From assembly GCA_014529385.2 (NCBI GenBank), contig CM043958.1:153285293-153349292 (forward strand): 64,000 bases of DNA. Direction: 5' to 3'. The notes beneath the pieces were generated by a model. The model was not told the DNA's origin, searched no databases, and saw nothing but the letters and a program-made list of their open reading frames with translations. The stretch comes from Adiantum capillus-veneris. Its lineage: Eukaryota > Streptophyta > Polypodiopsida > Polypodiales > Pteridaceae. Made by a program: the position numbers and the translations under genes. The stretch's first letter is position 1. Every line of letters starts with the position of its first letter. Shown here in pieces: positions 12,651 to 25,998 of this stretch.

Positions 12651-12685
12651 CGTGCGCGCACGCACACGCACACGCACACGCACAT

Positions 12686-12769
<84 letters not shown>
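12651..12769. repeat. (CA)n microsatellite with CG-interrupted start
   Basis: GTGCGCGCACGCACACGCACACG grades into an uninterrupted (CA) run up to 12769. It sits at the 5' truncation point of the LINE. Reading frames across it encode only His-Thr or Cys-Val repeats and are not genes. Confidence 0.97.
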
Positions 12770-12774
<5 letters not shown>

Positions 12775-15700
12775 ATACTTTTTGTGCTCTCTTCTCATAG
12801 ATCTTCTACCTTAAAACCTTGGCTTTCCATTAGCTGATACTTGCTAATCAATGGACTGTCTCTTTGAACATAATTAATTCTGAAGGGATATTACTTCCTC
12901 ACTCTCGGTTTACCTTGGAAGAATACTTCGTCATTAAATGCTTGTTCCTCTTTGACCACATTGAGGTTTTGAACTCTAATTCATTGCTTTGCTGTCATGA
13001 CTTGCTTCCTAAAACTTTTATAAGAGTTAAACTTCTCTTTGCTTGTCTTGGCATGGCTTAAAATTTGGTTGCTGTAACCTCTCAACCTAATATGACAATT
13101 CTCCTCCCTCGACCTAGACGCCTCTTCTTTGGATAATACCTTGGTGCTGTCCTTCTCACCTTGGGGCTAGTCTGTGAACTACCTCCTACAACTCTTTCAA
13201 AAACTCCTTAAAGGAGTGCTTTAATAAAAGTGTGACTGTCCCTTTACAAATCCTTCACCTAACTCCTCTTGGGTTTTGCGCAAGGTAGTTAATGTTTCCT
13301 CCTTGGCACTTGGTCATGATTAAGCCCTCCCCTCTTTTTCCCCTCTACCAAAATTGTGGCACAGGGATCCTACATTCCTCTTCCCCCTCTTCACTATGAT
13401 GGGTTCTTCATTCGGGCTCCCATCCGTGCAGTTGACCACGAGCTCTCTCTTCTTCATCTAGTAAGTGATGTTGTAATGTATATTTCCCACCCAATTTGAT
13501 TTTGCTACCCAATTTGATTCTTGCATCAAAGAAGGATTTAAAGCTATACCTAGAGGTTGATGGACATCAACTCTCTTACCATGCCTCTTGTATTCTCTGA
13601 TGAATACTCTTGCCTCGTTCATGCAATACCCAATTTGATTTTGCTACCCGATTTGATTCTTGCATCAAAGAAGGATTTAAAGCTATACCTAGAGGTTGAT
13701 GGACATCATCTCTCTTACCATGCCTCTTGTATTCTCTGATGAATACTCTTGCCTTGTTCATGCAATACCCATGGCTGGTGAATGATTCTCGCACTATCAA
13801 TTACTTGCTCTTGAAGGTGGCATGGGCTATTGGTATCCCCTTCCCCAACTGAATTCTCCTTGTTGGATGGTCTCCCTTTCCTGGCTGTGTGACTCTACCC
13901 ATGATACACATTCTGTACCTATCAATACTTTGGAAGAAGGCCTATTGTGGTTAGCCCCTAATGGCGATTCCACTTTCTTTGAATGTTTTATTTTCTACAA
14001 TAAATTCAAGGCTCCTAGATTTTGGCTCTACTTGTGCTACATGCTGGCTCTTTGTACATGGTCTTGTTAGCATTTTGGAGCTACAGTAATTTCTTGGCCA
14101 CTGGTTTACAACAGAAAGTGATGTTGAATGATGCTATGGCTACCTACCTCTTCATGCATTCTACCTTTATATAAGGCGATGGATTTTTCATCCCTCACTT
14201 AGCCTTGGGTTTTTCTTGCCGTGTTGTTCAAGTTAGAGAGAGTGAGTTGGAAAAGAAGAGAGTAGTGTTGTGGTGCCGTCTATTGGTCTCTGATAATTGT
14301 GGCTTCAAATGCAAATTGTTGAAGTTGATTCCTCTTCACAAGACACTCATTCTTTTCAATTGTGGTTGTACTTTGGAAATTCTTGAATTCTTTGTACCAA
14401 AGGAATTAACTATGCTCAAATAAAGGAGTTAACTTGGTTAAATTGTATCATAGCTTAGATCTTTTTCTCATAAATCTAGTAAGCAATGAGAAGGTGTTGC
14501 TCTTGAAACACTGTTACTTAATTTGGCATAGATTTCCTATAAATTTATTAAGGTGGTTTTGGCACGGGTGGCTTACACCTAAATGGATGAGCTTGATTTA
14601 TGATGAGAGGAATACACACCAGAGTAAGTGAAGGCATATGATTTTCTTAAAAGGAAGCTGGGATGTGCTTGGAAATTACTTCAGCGAGGAAAGGAATTTG
14701 CTTTGCTTGAAATTTTGGGTTTCAACTAGGCTTAAAAGTGACATGGTTGTTTCCCTCTCATGGACTAAGTATTCATACTAGTCCTATTCTGATCTTAACC
14801 CGTAGAAAAGGAAGGTTATGGATGGATGTGATTATGTTTTTAAAAAAAGGATATGGGGAAAAGGTGGTGTTGGCCTAGAAGTTGCCTTACTAGGCAACTG
14901 TAGATTATCTAAGGTCACTTCTAAATTTTTCGTGTAATAGGCTATATGAGATCTTGGAATAATGATGGGTGTTGGACCGATGTGTCCTTAGAATGGCTTT
15001 GTTTATGATTTCCCTGAGAGAGTATAAGTGAAAGAAGAAAATGTCTCTAGGTGGTGCCCCCTTCTCATTTGTGGAAGCTTTAGGTTGATCTCCCTTACAT
15101 GACTTTTGTTGATTTCCTGACATATCCCCTATTTAATGGTTATTTTCCTATTCTTGGCATAATGCATGGCTTGTAGGAAGTTTGGTTTGGATTTTTGGAT
15201 AACTTTGAGGCTATTGTTCTTTTTGATGGTCTTTGAATAATCATTGGATGGATGGACATCTTGTGATAGTTGTGGATTGGGTTTTCAGTTTAGCCTTGGT
15301 GGCATCCTTTCACTTATCTCTAAGCTAAACCTCACTTTGCTTGACTATGGAGACACTCCATAAAAAGGTTTGGCATGGATTAGTATGCACTAAACTGGTT
15401 ATAGTAATCTTAAACTAGATTTGACTTTCTTGCCATGGCTTGAATGGCTGGAATCAAATGGCCTTAAATTCTATTGCCTATGAATAAACGAAGGGAATTA
15501 GTTTTGATGAAGAAAATTAGCTTAGTTTTAAATGAATTTGGCTGGGTTCCTTAACCTCTTTGATTAGATCGGGATGCCTTCTCACTAGTATGCTAGTACT
15601 GAGTGTATAATATTTAAGTAAACCCGTAGTTGTGTGCCTTTTTATGACCCTTTGATGGCACTTGACTTCTATATTTGCTGGATTCTTGCTCTCGTAGTGC

Positions 15701-16020
15701 TTGGTTATGAATTTTGATATGGATTTCAAAGATTTGGCACGTTGACACATGTGCTTGACCTAGTTTCTTAAAAAAGGAACCCTTGTGGGCTTCTTGGGAA
15801 CCCCAAATGTTTGGTGGTTGTACTTGGTTTCCTTTTTATTCTGGATTGTGGCAATACCTTAAACATATGGCCTCTAATTAATTCCAAGGAGCGTGCTTGA
15901 CTTAAAACGTTATAATCGGAGAATTTACCTCTCATAGATTATGCATATACATGTTTGAAATTTGTTGTCATTGTTTGCTGTGAATTATGGCAAAACTTTG
16001 AAACTGACAATACTTTTTAT
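12770..16020. other. Unassigned AT-rich sequence, no recognisable gene
   Basis: About 3.2 kb in which neither strand shows a protein family I recognise. Short open frames (for example 13822-14070 and 14205-14423, plus strand) have no domain signature. A 139-bp tandem duplication lies at 13489-13766. The region could be intergenic DNA, a long intron or very old TE sequence. Confidence 0.4.
13489..13766. repeat. 139-bp tandem duplication
   Basis: Two head-to-tail copies begin with ACCCAATTTGATTTTGCTAC at 13489 and 13628. Only a few substitutions separate them (for example CAACTCTC versus CATCTCTC), so the duplication is recent. Confidence 0.93.
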
Positions 16021-16046
16021 TGTTAATTAAGAAGAATCATACAAGA

Positions 16047-16252
<206 letters not shown>

Positions 16253-16487
16253 TACAACACACACACGTCTAGGCTAGACACATCGAATGCTTGAAACAGG
16301 GCACTAACAATCGAAGAAGAAGAAGAAGCTTTGCATCTCAAGGATGCAGAGCAAAGGCAGTCTAGTCCTACACCCACCCACAAGGTAGACCTTAGCCTTT
16401 GTTCTGGTGGAATGGAAGAGAAGGTGAAGGTAATGAGGAAGTTCTTGTTGAGACGGTCGATTGCATGGATCTCTGCATGGTGCAAGT

Positions 16488-16490
<3 letters not shown>

Positions 16491-16525
<35 letters not shown>
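16491..16525. repeat. (CT)n microsatellite
   Basis: Uninterrupted CT dinucleotide run. The flanks contain no recognisable gene. Confidence 0.95.
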
Positions 16526-16528
<3 letters not shown>

Positions 16529-16766
16529 CATCTTCCAACGTTGCAAACCTATGGCTTCATCTTCTTGCTTCAAATTTGCTAGGGAAGGATCGACGGCACA
16601 TGGTGTGGGCAACATGAAGTTGCGAGTAGGGGGCGGAGAAAGGGAAGTAGGGGGTCCTGAAGTGGCAAACAGGGACCAAAGAAGCATAAGGGGACACCAC
16701 ATCAAGATTCTTTTTGAATCTTCGGAGTATTATATTTTCTTTAAAGAAGAAAAGTCTATGTGGCGC

Positions 16767-17295
<529 letters not shown>

Positions 17296-18570
17296 TCCCT
17301 CCCTTTTTATGATGAGTTATTGGTATCGAGTTGCATGGCTTCCTTGAAGTCTACCAACAACTCAAGGTAATCTGTGAAGAAGTCTTCGTCCACCCACACC
17401 GCTTCCTAGGTTCCAGGATCCTTGAACTTTCAAAAGTACTGCGTGCTTGTTTCTTTGTACCATGACGAAAACAATGCAACAAAATCTACTCCAGCTCCAT
17501 ATGGGACTTCAAGTTCGTCTACTATCTCGGGCTCGTCCTCTTTCAAAATGATCTTTAGGGAATCTCCCTAGAACAACTTCAACCATGAAACATAGAAAAC
17601 ATTGTGCATTGACCATGAGTTAGGTAACTACAATTTCATGGACACATTATTTATCTTTTTAATGACTAGAAATGGACCATACATTCGAAAAGAAAACTTT
17701 AGAATTAGCTTGAATTAGCGACAGATAATGCTCCCAATGAGACTATTGATCATGCACATATGACTTTAAGACATCGAAGGCTAGTTGATTATAGATCTCA
17801 ATTTGACCATCTGACTGTGGATGAAATGCAGATAAAAATTCAAGTTAGTGTCAAAATTTTCAAAGAGTGCTTACAAAAAATGTGATGTAAACTTGATATC
17901 TCTATCTGATACTATTGACTTTGACAAACTGCAAAGGAAATATCAATGCTTGATCATGCTGATGCTTGTGACGTGAATGTGTCTTGCCAAGAAATAGAAT
18001 GCACAATTTATTGACATGATATACAATGGTGAAACATTGTGTATTCCTTGAATGCAAATTGTCTACCTTTCCTAAAGAGATCTTAATGCTTTTGTACTCA
18101 CTCATGAGTGAATAATGTGCATCGTGCAATATGACTTTTTTGTGAGAAAGTAACACACAAAGATGACGACGAAAATACAAGAGATTGTCACAAACAAGAG
18201 ACTCGAAAAATACATAATGACATTTCCTGTGAACAATAGAATGGATACTGTGGACCTCAAGTCGAGAGCTCGGCTTGTCCTCTGCAACTCATTGTATCTG
18301 CAACTAAGTTAGCTTTGCTAAGAACATAATAAATCAAACCACCAAATTGCTCACAAGACTGGAACCATTTAGCTTAACGATCACTCCAAGATGTACTTGG
18401 TATAGTCTGGAGCCACTTGAGAGCTTGATGATCCTTATGAACCATTTAATCTCTATCATGCAAAAAATGTTTATCATGCTTTAGAGAGGTTCCTTATTAT
18501 GCAACGATCTATTCTTTTTTTGAAATGTATGATGGAGCAATCACTCATCAAAAACTCTGCATGCGCTCAA
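17296..18570 (-). pseudogene. pol: Gypsy RNase H end, integrase and chromodomain remnant (minus)
   Basis: Minus-strand translation gives an RNase H tail (DHQALKWLQ, about 18440-18410, then KANLVADTMS, about 18320). An integrase N-terminal region (LYFRRHLCVLL near 18180) and a core fragment (SDRDIKFTSHFL near 17905-17870) follow. Next come the GPF module (SYGPFLVIKKINN, about 17690-17650; LPNSWSMHNVFYVSWLKLF, about 17620-17560) and a chromodomain (KFKDPGT, then EAVWVDEDFF, about 17430-17370). Multiple stops and frame changes are present. It is a fuller relative of the pol-deleted element at 49010-54715: matching integrase-start and chromodomain segments occur in both. Confidence 0.82.
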
Positions 18571-19280
18571 GAGATTATTACTTCGTTAGCGTAGTGGGCA
18601 TTTCCTAGAGTCCTTGGCCCGTCAGCCCGCGTGGCTCCAGCGCAGCGCTCATAAACTCTAAAAAAAACGCCTGTGCGTCTTGCTCAAAAGCTAAAAAAAA
18701 AAATAGCGCCGTCAAAAGCCCAACAAGCTCTAAAAAAAAAACAACACCATCAAACGCCTGTCATTACCACAGAAAAGCATACAAATAACAAGCAGAATTT
18801 CTAGACTCCGCCTATTGCATCGCTAGAGCCACTGTGTAAAGCTACCTCATGCTGCCCTGTGCTGCCTCTTGTTGAACTGCACCACCAACGCCCACTGTTG
18901 TGCCGGATTGTGCTAAAACTGCAAAACTACGCCGTCATAAGCTACCACAACATGCCAGTGCTCATAAGCTCAAAGTAAAAACTACGCCGTCAGAAGTTAC
19001 CAAGTGAATAAAATAAAAACAGCATTCTGCGTTGCTCTCACGAGCAATTCGATCTTCTCCACAAGCAGTTCGCACGAAGTAAGCAGCTCTCACGAGAAAT
19101 TCGATCTTCTGCACAAGCAGTTCGCACGAAGTAAGCAGTTCGATCTTCTCCACAAGCAGTCCGTAGGTTCCAGAAGAAGTAAGCAGTTCGTAGGAGCAAT
19201 TCGATCTTCTCACAAGCAGCTTGTAGGTTCTAGAAGTAATCAGGTTTGAGATTTGTCTACAGGTTTGTCTCTGGCCACTG

Positions 19281-19283
<3 letters not shown>
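18571..19283. other. Unassigned sequence with a degenerate repeat
   Basis: No gene recognised. At about 19030-19235 a unit resembling TTCGATCTTCTCCACAAGCA followed by GTTCGCACGAAGTAAGCAG recurs four to five times with variable length. Confidence 0.5.

Positions 19284-19327
<44 letters not shown>
19284..19327. repeat. (AG)n microsatellite
   Basis: Uninterrupted AG dinucleotide run. Confidence 0.95.
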
Positions 19328-19330
<3 letters not shown>

Positions 19331-19340
19331 CTATGAAGCT

Positions 19341-19482
19341 AGTAGCATCTTTTGACGCTCCTCCTTTCAACCAAAGCCATCATCGCAGCACGTTAAAATT
19401 GCCGCACACACAGTAGCATCTTTTGACGCTCCTCCTTTCAACCAAAGCCTTCATTGCAGCACGTTAAAATTTCCGCACACAC
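19341..19482. repeat. 71-bp tandem duplication
   Basis: AGTAGCATCTTTTGACGCTC begins at 19341 and again at 19412. The two units end in CCGCACACACA and differ at only a few positions. Confidence 0.92.
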
Positions 19483-19884
19483 ATACTCACAGGAGTAATT
19501 GCTACACGAGACTGTGACTTCTATGTAGCTAGTACTGCAGGAAGCAAACAAGCATTGCTGCATGTGGGTCTAGAAATTACCCTTCTCTTTCCATGCTTTT
19601 CTTATGTGCTCCAAAATAGGCGCGTTTACCCTACGCTTAAGCAACTTATTAGGAGGTTAATTGGCAGCTCCTACTCACATATGAAGTCATATAAGAGAAA
19701 GCAATGGAGACAAAAGTTAGAAGTACTTGTTCGCGCAGAGCTTTAACGGAACCATCGGACCCTTCTGTCTTTCACTCATTCTCTGATCTATGGTGTTGGG
19801 AGTGGCAACACCCATCTATGGTGTTGGAAGTGGCAACGCCCAGCTAGCTGTTGTACTGACACCTTATGCCTATTCACATGAAAG

Positions 19885-22170
19885 AAAAGAGCCATGAAGA
19901 AAAGCCTGCCTCGTCGACATGGCGAGACCATTCTTCAATATCATAGATTCTGTAGGCCAAGCTTCTCCGTATTCATTCCAGCAGTAGAAGGTCGGCACTG
20001 TCATTGTTTGCCTCATCGGCATATTGGAATCGACCTTGTTTTGCAGTAAAGCCTCTGCTCTTCCCCGCATAGCAATCATAGCATCTTTGTGTGTAACAAG
20101 ACCCAGTGGCTAGTTGAACAGTATGTCCAGCTTCAACTACCTTACTCACCTTGTTTCTGCAGGTGCAACTAGTTATGGTCTAACTCTACCATGTTTCATA
20201 GCAAACAGATCAAGAGAACCTTGGACACATCTCCTCTATTGTCCTGTAGATCTTCATTACTTACTAGTGCATCTTGCTTGGATATCTTATTTGATGTTTT
20301 GAGACCATGTCCACCTTGTGAAACGTCTAGGAGGGGAGAGTTCTTATGCACGAGTAGGGGGTCTCACTGGAAGGAATGGCAGTAGTGTTCACGATAATAA
20401 CCAGGCCTTCTCGCTCGTAGAAAAAAAGCCTACCTCGTCAACATGGCGAGAGCATTCTTCAATATCATAGATTCTATAGGCCAAGCTCCTCCCTATTCAT
20501 TCCAGTAGTAGAAGGTCGACAATGTCACTGTTTGCCTCAGAAAATCAAATGCGAGACATCGCACTTTAATGAAGAAGAAGGCTAGATTTCTACCATGCTC
20601 ACAATCATGGATTGATATTCGTCAATATAGTCTACCGATGGAGTTCAGACGTTGCAATGATATTCAGACCTTTAAGCATATGGATATTTAGACATTGTCC
20701 CACTTTGCACTATACATCTCTCGAAAATTCAATGCTCCAGGGTTTGTGGCGACGATGCAGGGTGTGGTACTAGCGTTAATGCAACACGATCTAATACATA
20801 CTATCGGTACGCATAGTTGGAGGACCTTAAGGGCCATTGAGTACACAGATGGCGTTAGCAGACCAGGGCTAGTCACAACGCACAACACTACTAGCAAATC
20901 CCTCTTATCAGCTCTAATTGTTTGCTTGGTGATTACTTGCTTCACAATGCTGCCAATTGTCTTGTAGATCTTCATTACTTGCTATTGCATCTTGCTTGGA
21001 TAACTTATTTGATGTTTTGAGACCATGTCCACCTTGTGCAGCGTCTAGGAGGGGAGAGGTATTATGCACGAGTAGGGGGTGTCCATGCTGAGGATAAAGG
21101 GGTCTCACTGGAAGGAATGGCAGTAGTGTTCACGATAATAACTAGGCCTTCTCGCTCGTAGAAAAAAAGCCTACCTTCTCGACATGGCGAGAGCATTCTT
21201 CAATATCATAGATTCTGTAGGCCATGCTCCTCCTTATTCATTCCAACAGTAGAAGGTCGACAATGTCACTGTTTGCCTCGTCGCCATATTCGAATTGACC
21301 TTCATCTGCAGTAAAGCCTCTGCACCTTCCCGACGTAGCAATCATAGCAGCTTTGTGTGTATGTCCACCTTCAACTACCTTACTCAACTCATTTCTGTAG
21401 ACGCAACTACTTATGGCCTAACTTTACCGTGTTTCACTGCAAACAGATCAAGAGAAACTTGGACACATCTCCTCTACATTTGCAACAGCGACATATTCCA
21501 ACGTGTGGTGAGTAAGAAGTGCCACATTTTAATCTTGAACGCTGAGGACACAGTAAAAAGGAACACACTGAAAATTGCATGCTACCGTGGAAATGGCACG
21601 TTCCCTTGTATTATAAAAATTAGGGAGGACTGTGCAGACTCCCCCGTGCAGGGACACTAGCACGTTTTTTTTTTTTTTCTATAACATAAGAGGTAAAGAA
21701 CACATACAAATAATGAGATTACTCTTAGAACCTTCAACATTGTGCTATTACTTTTCTAACACTTTGTACTTATTCTTTGCAAGGGACATTCAGGAAATCA
21801 GCTATCGCTTGCCTCTTCTCAGTTCGAAACCCCACAACAACACAATCCAACATCAGGTACATGGTTGTTTCAACCGCTTGAATTGTTCGTTGCTTAGCCA
21901 TGACTAGTAAGTAAACATCACAAGATTCTCATCGCATTTGAATCATTAAGATTGAGTCCGACTTAAGCCTTCAATGGACCATCACCAAAAGCATAGGATA
22001 CACCTCAGCAGATCGAAAGTGAGACATCTTACTTCAATCAAGAACAAGGCTAGATTTCTATCATACTCACAATCATGGATTGATATCGTCAATTTAGTAC
22101 ATCGATGGAGTTCAGAGGTTGCAACGATATTCAGACCTTTAAGCATATGCTTTGTTTGTGGTGTAGTTTT
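19885..22170. repeat. Three-fold segmental duplication in a Helitron-associated region
   Basis: A block opening AAAGCCT(G/A)CC(T) CGTCGACATGGCGAG-like starts at 19901, 20425 and 21166. Two downstream blocks also recur: one from GCAACTA(G/C)TTATGG at about 20164 and 21403, the other from TAGATCTTCATTACTT at about 20248 and 20965. A fourth block, CTAGATTTCTA, is present at about 20583 and 22042. Copies differ by deletions, giving a mosaic of unequal units. No intact coding region is visible; the third copy runs into the Helitron Rep gene. Confidence 0.85.
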
Positions 22171-23640
22171 CATCCAAAGAAGTGCCTCTTTTTACTGTAC
22201 TCGAGCTCCAGACGAGACATCTATTGCAATGTGTGCTAGCAGTCTATTGGTATCCAGCTTAGAGGCTACACAAATAAAAACACAATGGGTGCAATGCTCC
22301 ACTTGTGAGAACTCAAGTGCACGTCGCAGATATTGTGTGTCCTTACTTCCAGACTACACAAGAAGAATATTGAACAGAAATCAGCTTCACATGCAGCTAT
22401 TGAGCGTCATTGACATATCTGTCAATGCCATCTCAACAATGACAACAATTGCACGAGGTACACTAGACAAACGTTCAATATTAGATAACCCTCTGCTATC
22501 ATGGAGTAAAGAGCATAGAACAACCTTCACAGAGCAAGATCTAGCTACGTCACAAGTGGCAAACATACTTGCACTCAATCTTGAGAACAACTTCGTACTA
22601 TAGAAGTACATGTCGATGGTTGAATGACCGAATAAGAAGCTTGGCCTTTGCATACTAAGTCAAGATAGTGTGAGCAAGATCATTCAACAACAACAAGACA
22701 ATGCACCGTTTGCATTGATGACACAACTTGACACAAGTTTGATGTTTGGTATCATTGAAAACATCGTTGAACCAGCCAGTAGAAGAGCATTCACCGCTAG
22801 TGATACTTAAGAATTTGCTTCTTTGCAGCTCCGTGGCCGTCAACAATTGCTTGAGAGAACAGTTACTTTCAAGCCCAACAGCATGCCTGCCGCATCAAGC
22901 TTCGAGAACGACATCACAATAGAGACAATAGCGTTTCCATTCATGTTCCCTTTTGGGAAAGGCCAATATGATGGTAAAATCAACTTTAGTATATATGTAA
23001 AGATATGTGCATCGACTCTGTTCTCCGTTTACATCCTGTACAAGCCATACCTGCTCATAATGTACCAACTAAAGCAGGCACTTATGTTGGCCAACAATAC
23101 ACACGTGAGCTTGTTGCAAAGGGACATTGACAACTACAAGAGGGCCAATCGTACAGCAACTGACGAAGATGCTGTGAGACATGTGCTTCAGTACAACACC
23201 CCTTCCAGCATGCCAGGTTCCTGCTCGTGGCACCACAAGAACCTAAAGGACTTGATAGCAATGGTGCACGAATAGGGAATGCCTAATTTCTTCTTGACTT
23301 TCACTGCCAATGAGGTCACAAACACAAGATGGCATGAGATTGACGCGATCGAGCTAATTGCACGTCAGTTGAACGCCTTCTTCACTTGGACAGACTGTCC
23401 AATCGGATGCGCCCTCACCTTCCACTCTAAGTTCCAAAAGCTTATGTCCAAATATATACTTGTGAAAGGTGTGTTGGGTCGTTTGCAACACCACTTGGTT
23501 AGATATGAGGTCCAAAATAGAGGATCATTGCATGCTCATGTCATATTGTGGATGCATGAAGAAGACAAAGAGCAACTATCTACTGAAATAGCTGCATACA
23601 TCTCGACAGAAACTAGCTCTGTAGTTTTGCCAAAAGTAAG
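22170..23640 (+). pseudogene. Helitron Rep (HUH) N-terminal region, helicase missing
   Basis: From about 22823 one frame gives FPFMFPFGKGQYDGK, LYKPYLLIMYQLKQ, GMPNFFLTFTANE (about 23276-23314) and, near 23525-23545, RGSLHAHVILW, whose H-x-H pair is the metal-binding motif of the rolling-circle Rep nuclease. These are the conserved blocks of the plant Helitron Helitron_like_N domain in the right order. A TAG at 23273-23275 interrupts the frame just before GMPNFF. Poorly conserved upstream frames (22170-22820) may be the preceding zinc-finger region. Coding similarity ends at about 23638, at a GTAAGC that could be a splice donor. The catalytic tyrosines and the PIF1-like helicase are not found. 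Confidence 0.85.
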
Positions 23641-24050
23641 CCGGCTCTGTCTCTCTCTCTCTCACAGCAGCTTTCACTTCTATGTTCTTTTTACTAATGT
23701 ATACTCTTTTTCAATGCTTCGATGCTTCTACCACTTCCGATTATGGAGGCTGACGAAGCACTCAGTTGATAATATACATGTTATATTTACAATGTGGACC
23801 TATTTAAAAGCCTCTCACTCCACTCTCATGCACAAATTAAACTATACATTTTAGATTATCAATAATCCTCTTCAATTAAATCGCCTAATATAATACACAT
23901 TTTCAAAAGTGACCATTTGGTGATGTTATCCTAAGGTTGCCATTTGAGAGCCTTTTGGGATGCAATCATTGTGAAGGGGCCTTACGTGGTCAATTCGCTA
24001 GAGAGTGCTAGTTAGGAGAGAGTTGTTTTGGGGGCAACGAGAAGTTGAAA
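23641..24050. other. Non-coding stretch after the Helitron fragment
   Basis: AT-rich sequence with a short CT run near 23650. Nothing recognised; possibly intron or flanking DNA. Confidence 0.4.
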
Positions 24051-24052
24051 AG

Positions 24053-24089
<37 letters not shown>

Positions 24090-24327
24090 AAGAAGAGACG
24101 AGCAAGGGAAGCTTCCGTTGAAGGCAATAGGAAACTAAAGTGATAAGCAGCGATGGCAATGGCCGGTCGGCGAAGGCAGCTTGTGATGCCGCGGAATTCT
24201 CCAACTTATGGGTTTTACAAATGTAATGCCATTGCGCACTGCCAATTTTGAACAAATGGTTAAAATGCAGAATCTGGAGATGATGCCAGCCAGATGCTGT
24301 CGAACACTCTCTCTGTGGGAACCAATG

Positions 24328-24371
<44 letters not shown>

Positions 24372-24642
24372 CGCAAGAAGAGACAAGAGCAAGGGAAGCT
24401 TTCGTTGAAGGCAATAGGAAACTAGAGTGATAAGCAGCGATGGCAATGGCCGGTGGGCGAAGGCAGCTTGTGATGCCGTGGAATTCTCCGACTTCTGGGT
24501 TCTACAAATGTAGTGCCAGTGTGCGCACTGCCAATTTTGAACAAATGGTTAAAATGCAGAATCTGGAGATGATGCCAGCCAGGTGGCGGCAAGGGAAACA
24601 GAAAGAAGATGCTGTTGAACACTCTCTGTGTGGAAACCAATG

Positions 24643-24685
<43 letters not shown>

Positions 24686-24720
24686 GCTAAGCAAAGAGAG
24701 CTCATGTGGTGTCTGCATGA
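24051..24720. repeat. 287-bp tandem duplication separated by (CT)n runs
   Basis: CGATGGCAATGGCCGGT occurs at 24151 and 24438, and the similarity extends over whole units of about 290 bp through AATGGTTAAAATGCAGAATC. Each unit is preceded and followed by a (CT) run (24056-24085, 24331-24362, 24644-24683). The second copy has an extra segment near 24583-24620. Frames through it produce Ser-Leu or Arg-Glu repeats only. Confidence 0.92.
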
Positions 24721-24869
24721 GCTGGTAGGAGGCACACATGGGCGACAGGAGGAAGGTGGAGGGGGTAGGCAGGCTCGTCGGTCTCGATTGGAGATGTGCA
24801 GTGCACTGGCTAGGCAACATATCCCACGTCCCTTCGAGCCTTGCAAGGTCTCTCTCTCTCCCTCTCTCC

Positions 24870-25500
24870 CCCCGCGCTAATAATGCTCTAGAGCGGGACG
24901 CCACCATGAGGAGAGAGCCGTCACCTCATCCCCACATGTCTTCCGAACTCGAAGGTCGAAGCCTGCGAAGAAGGCAGCAAAAAGAGTCTAGCAGATCCCA
25001 TCAGTAAAACAACCATTTCCCCTTCCTCCCGAAAAGGGTTGCCGCAGAGTCTTCCACATCTGCCACATGGAGTAGTCCCTACCCCAACTTGAAGGAGATT
25101 GGCCACTCTCCAACACCAGAAACAGCCCAAATCATCATTCCACACGGACGCATGCACCCACTGTCGCAAACAAAGCATCCCTGTCATGGACAGAAGCCCT
25201 TCCCCCACTGGCCCTGCATTCCTCCCATGACCTCGATCCTGGCCTTGGTGGGGTGGGCAACAAGAAAGCCGCCTTTGAGATTGACGTTACCAGCTCTTCT
25301 TGAGGCCCGCTCCCCACCAAACGTCCACCTGTCCAGGTGGAAAACCTTGCACAGGGGGCGGTTTTCTTCTCTGACGACAAGAGGTTTGCAAAAACAATGA
25401 TTGTGGCAGCAGCAGGGCAGGCAAAGGGGGCTTGCGAATCCTAAAACAGCAGCAGGGCAGAGAAAGAGAATAGAGATACAGACACCTTCATTTGTGTTGT
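24870..25500. other. GC-rich stretch with few stop codons, unidentified
   Basis: Both strands stay open for unusually long here (plus frame through GNKKAAFEIDVTSSS and GAVFFSDDKRFAKTM, about 25248-25440; minus frame 25504-25184). Base composition differs clearly from the surrounding AT-rich DNA. No family is recognised. It may be an exon, a captured gene fragment or simply GC-rich intergenic sequence. Confidence 0.3.
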
Positions 25501-25998
25501 GCACAACTGTTTGGCCCTACATGCTTATCGAAGAAACACCTCAAGACATGATCAGAAAGAAGCCTATCTAGTTCAAGACACAAAAGTTGACACTTGATTG
25601 AATACATCTATTCGTATGGTTAAAAGAACACTTGATTTCTTTTCGAGTGATGAGACACATTACGCTAAAAAGGCAGTGTTGGCATACAAACACAAAGATG
25701 ATTGCAAAGGAACATTTCTCCAATATCCTGCTGTGCTCTTAGCATGCCAGAATGAGTCTTGCGCTCACAATTTTCAAGTGCCTAGCCCATAGAACAATGA
25801 GCTTGCTTGCTTACGTTCCAAAGCTGAACAAGAATGAAAGTGGCAATCTAGAAAAACTGTTTTTCAGAATATTTCAGTTAGCTAGATATAGCTTGCCCAT
25901 TGACACAAGATACTATTCCTTTATTTTTTTGGGGTGGCAGTATCCGACAATGCTGATGAAGGTCTTCCATGTTCAGGAGAGAACAAACATTGTATCTG
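25501..25998. other. Probable 3' UTR and downstream flank of the isoamylase gene
   Basis: No coding content recognised. On the minus strand an AATAAA (25925-25920) lies about 75 bp after the isoamylase stop codon at 25999-26001, so the transcript probably ends near here. Confidence 0.45.
25920..25925 (-). promoter_or_regulatory. Candidate polyadenylation signal for the isoamylase gene
   Basis: AATAAA on the minus strand, about 75 bp downstream of the stop codon. Position and sequence are suitable; plant signals are loose, so this is only a candidate. Confidence 0.4.

Noticed and set aside
12463-12837. Open frames of 100 or so codons on both strands across the CA repeat
   Set aside because: They consist of Cys-Val or His-Thr dipeptides from the microsatellite plus LINE remnants; no gene.
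24422-24907. Long minus-strand frame beside the Helitron as a host gene
   Set aside because: Crosses CT repeats and duplicated units and has no recognisable domain; mostly Arg-Glu low complexity.
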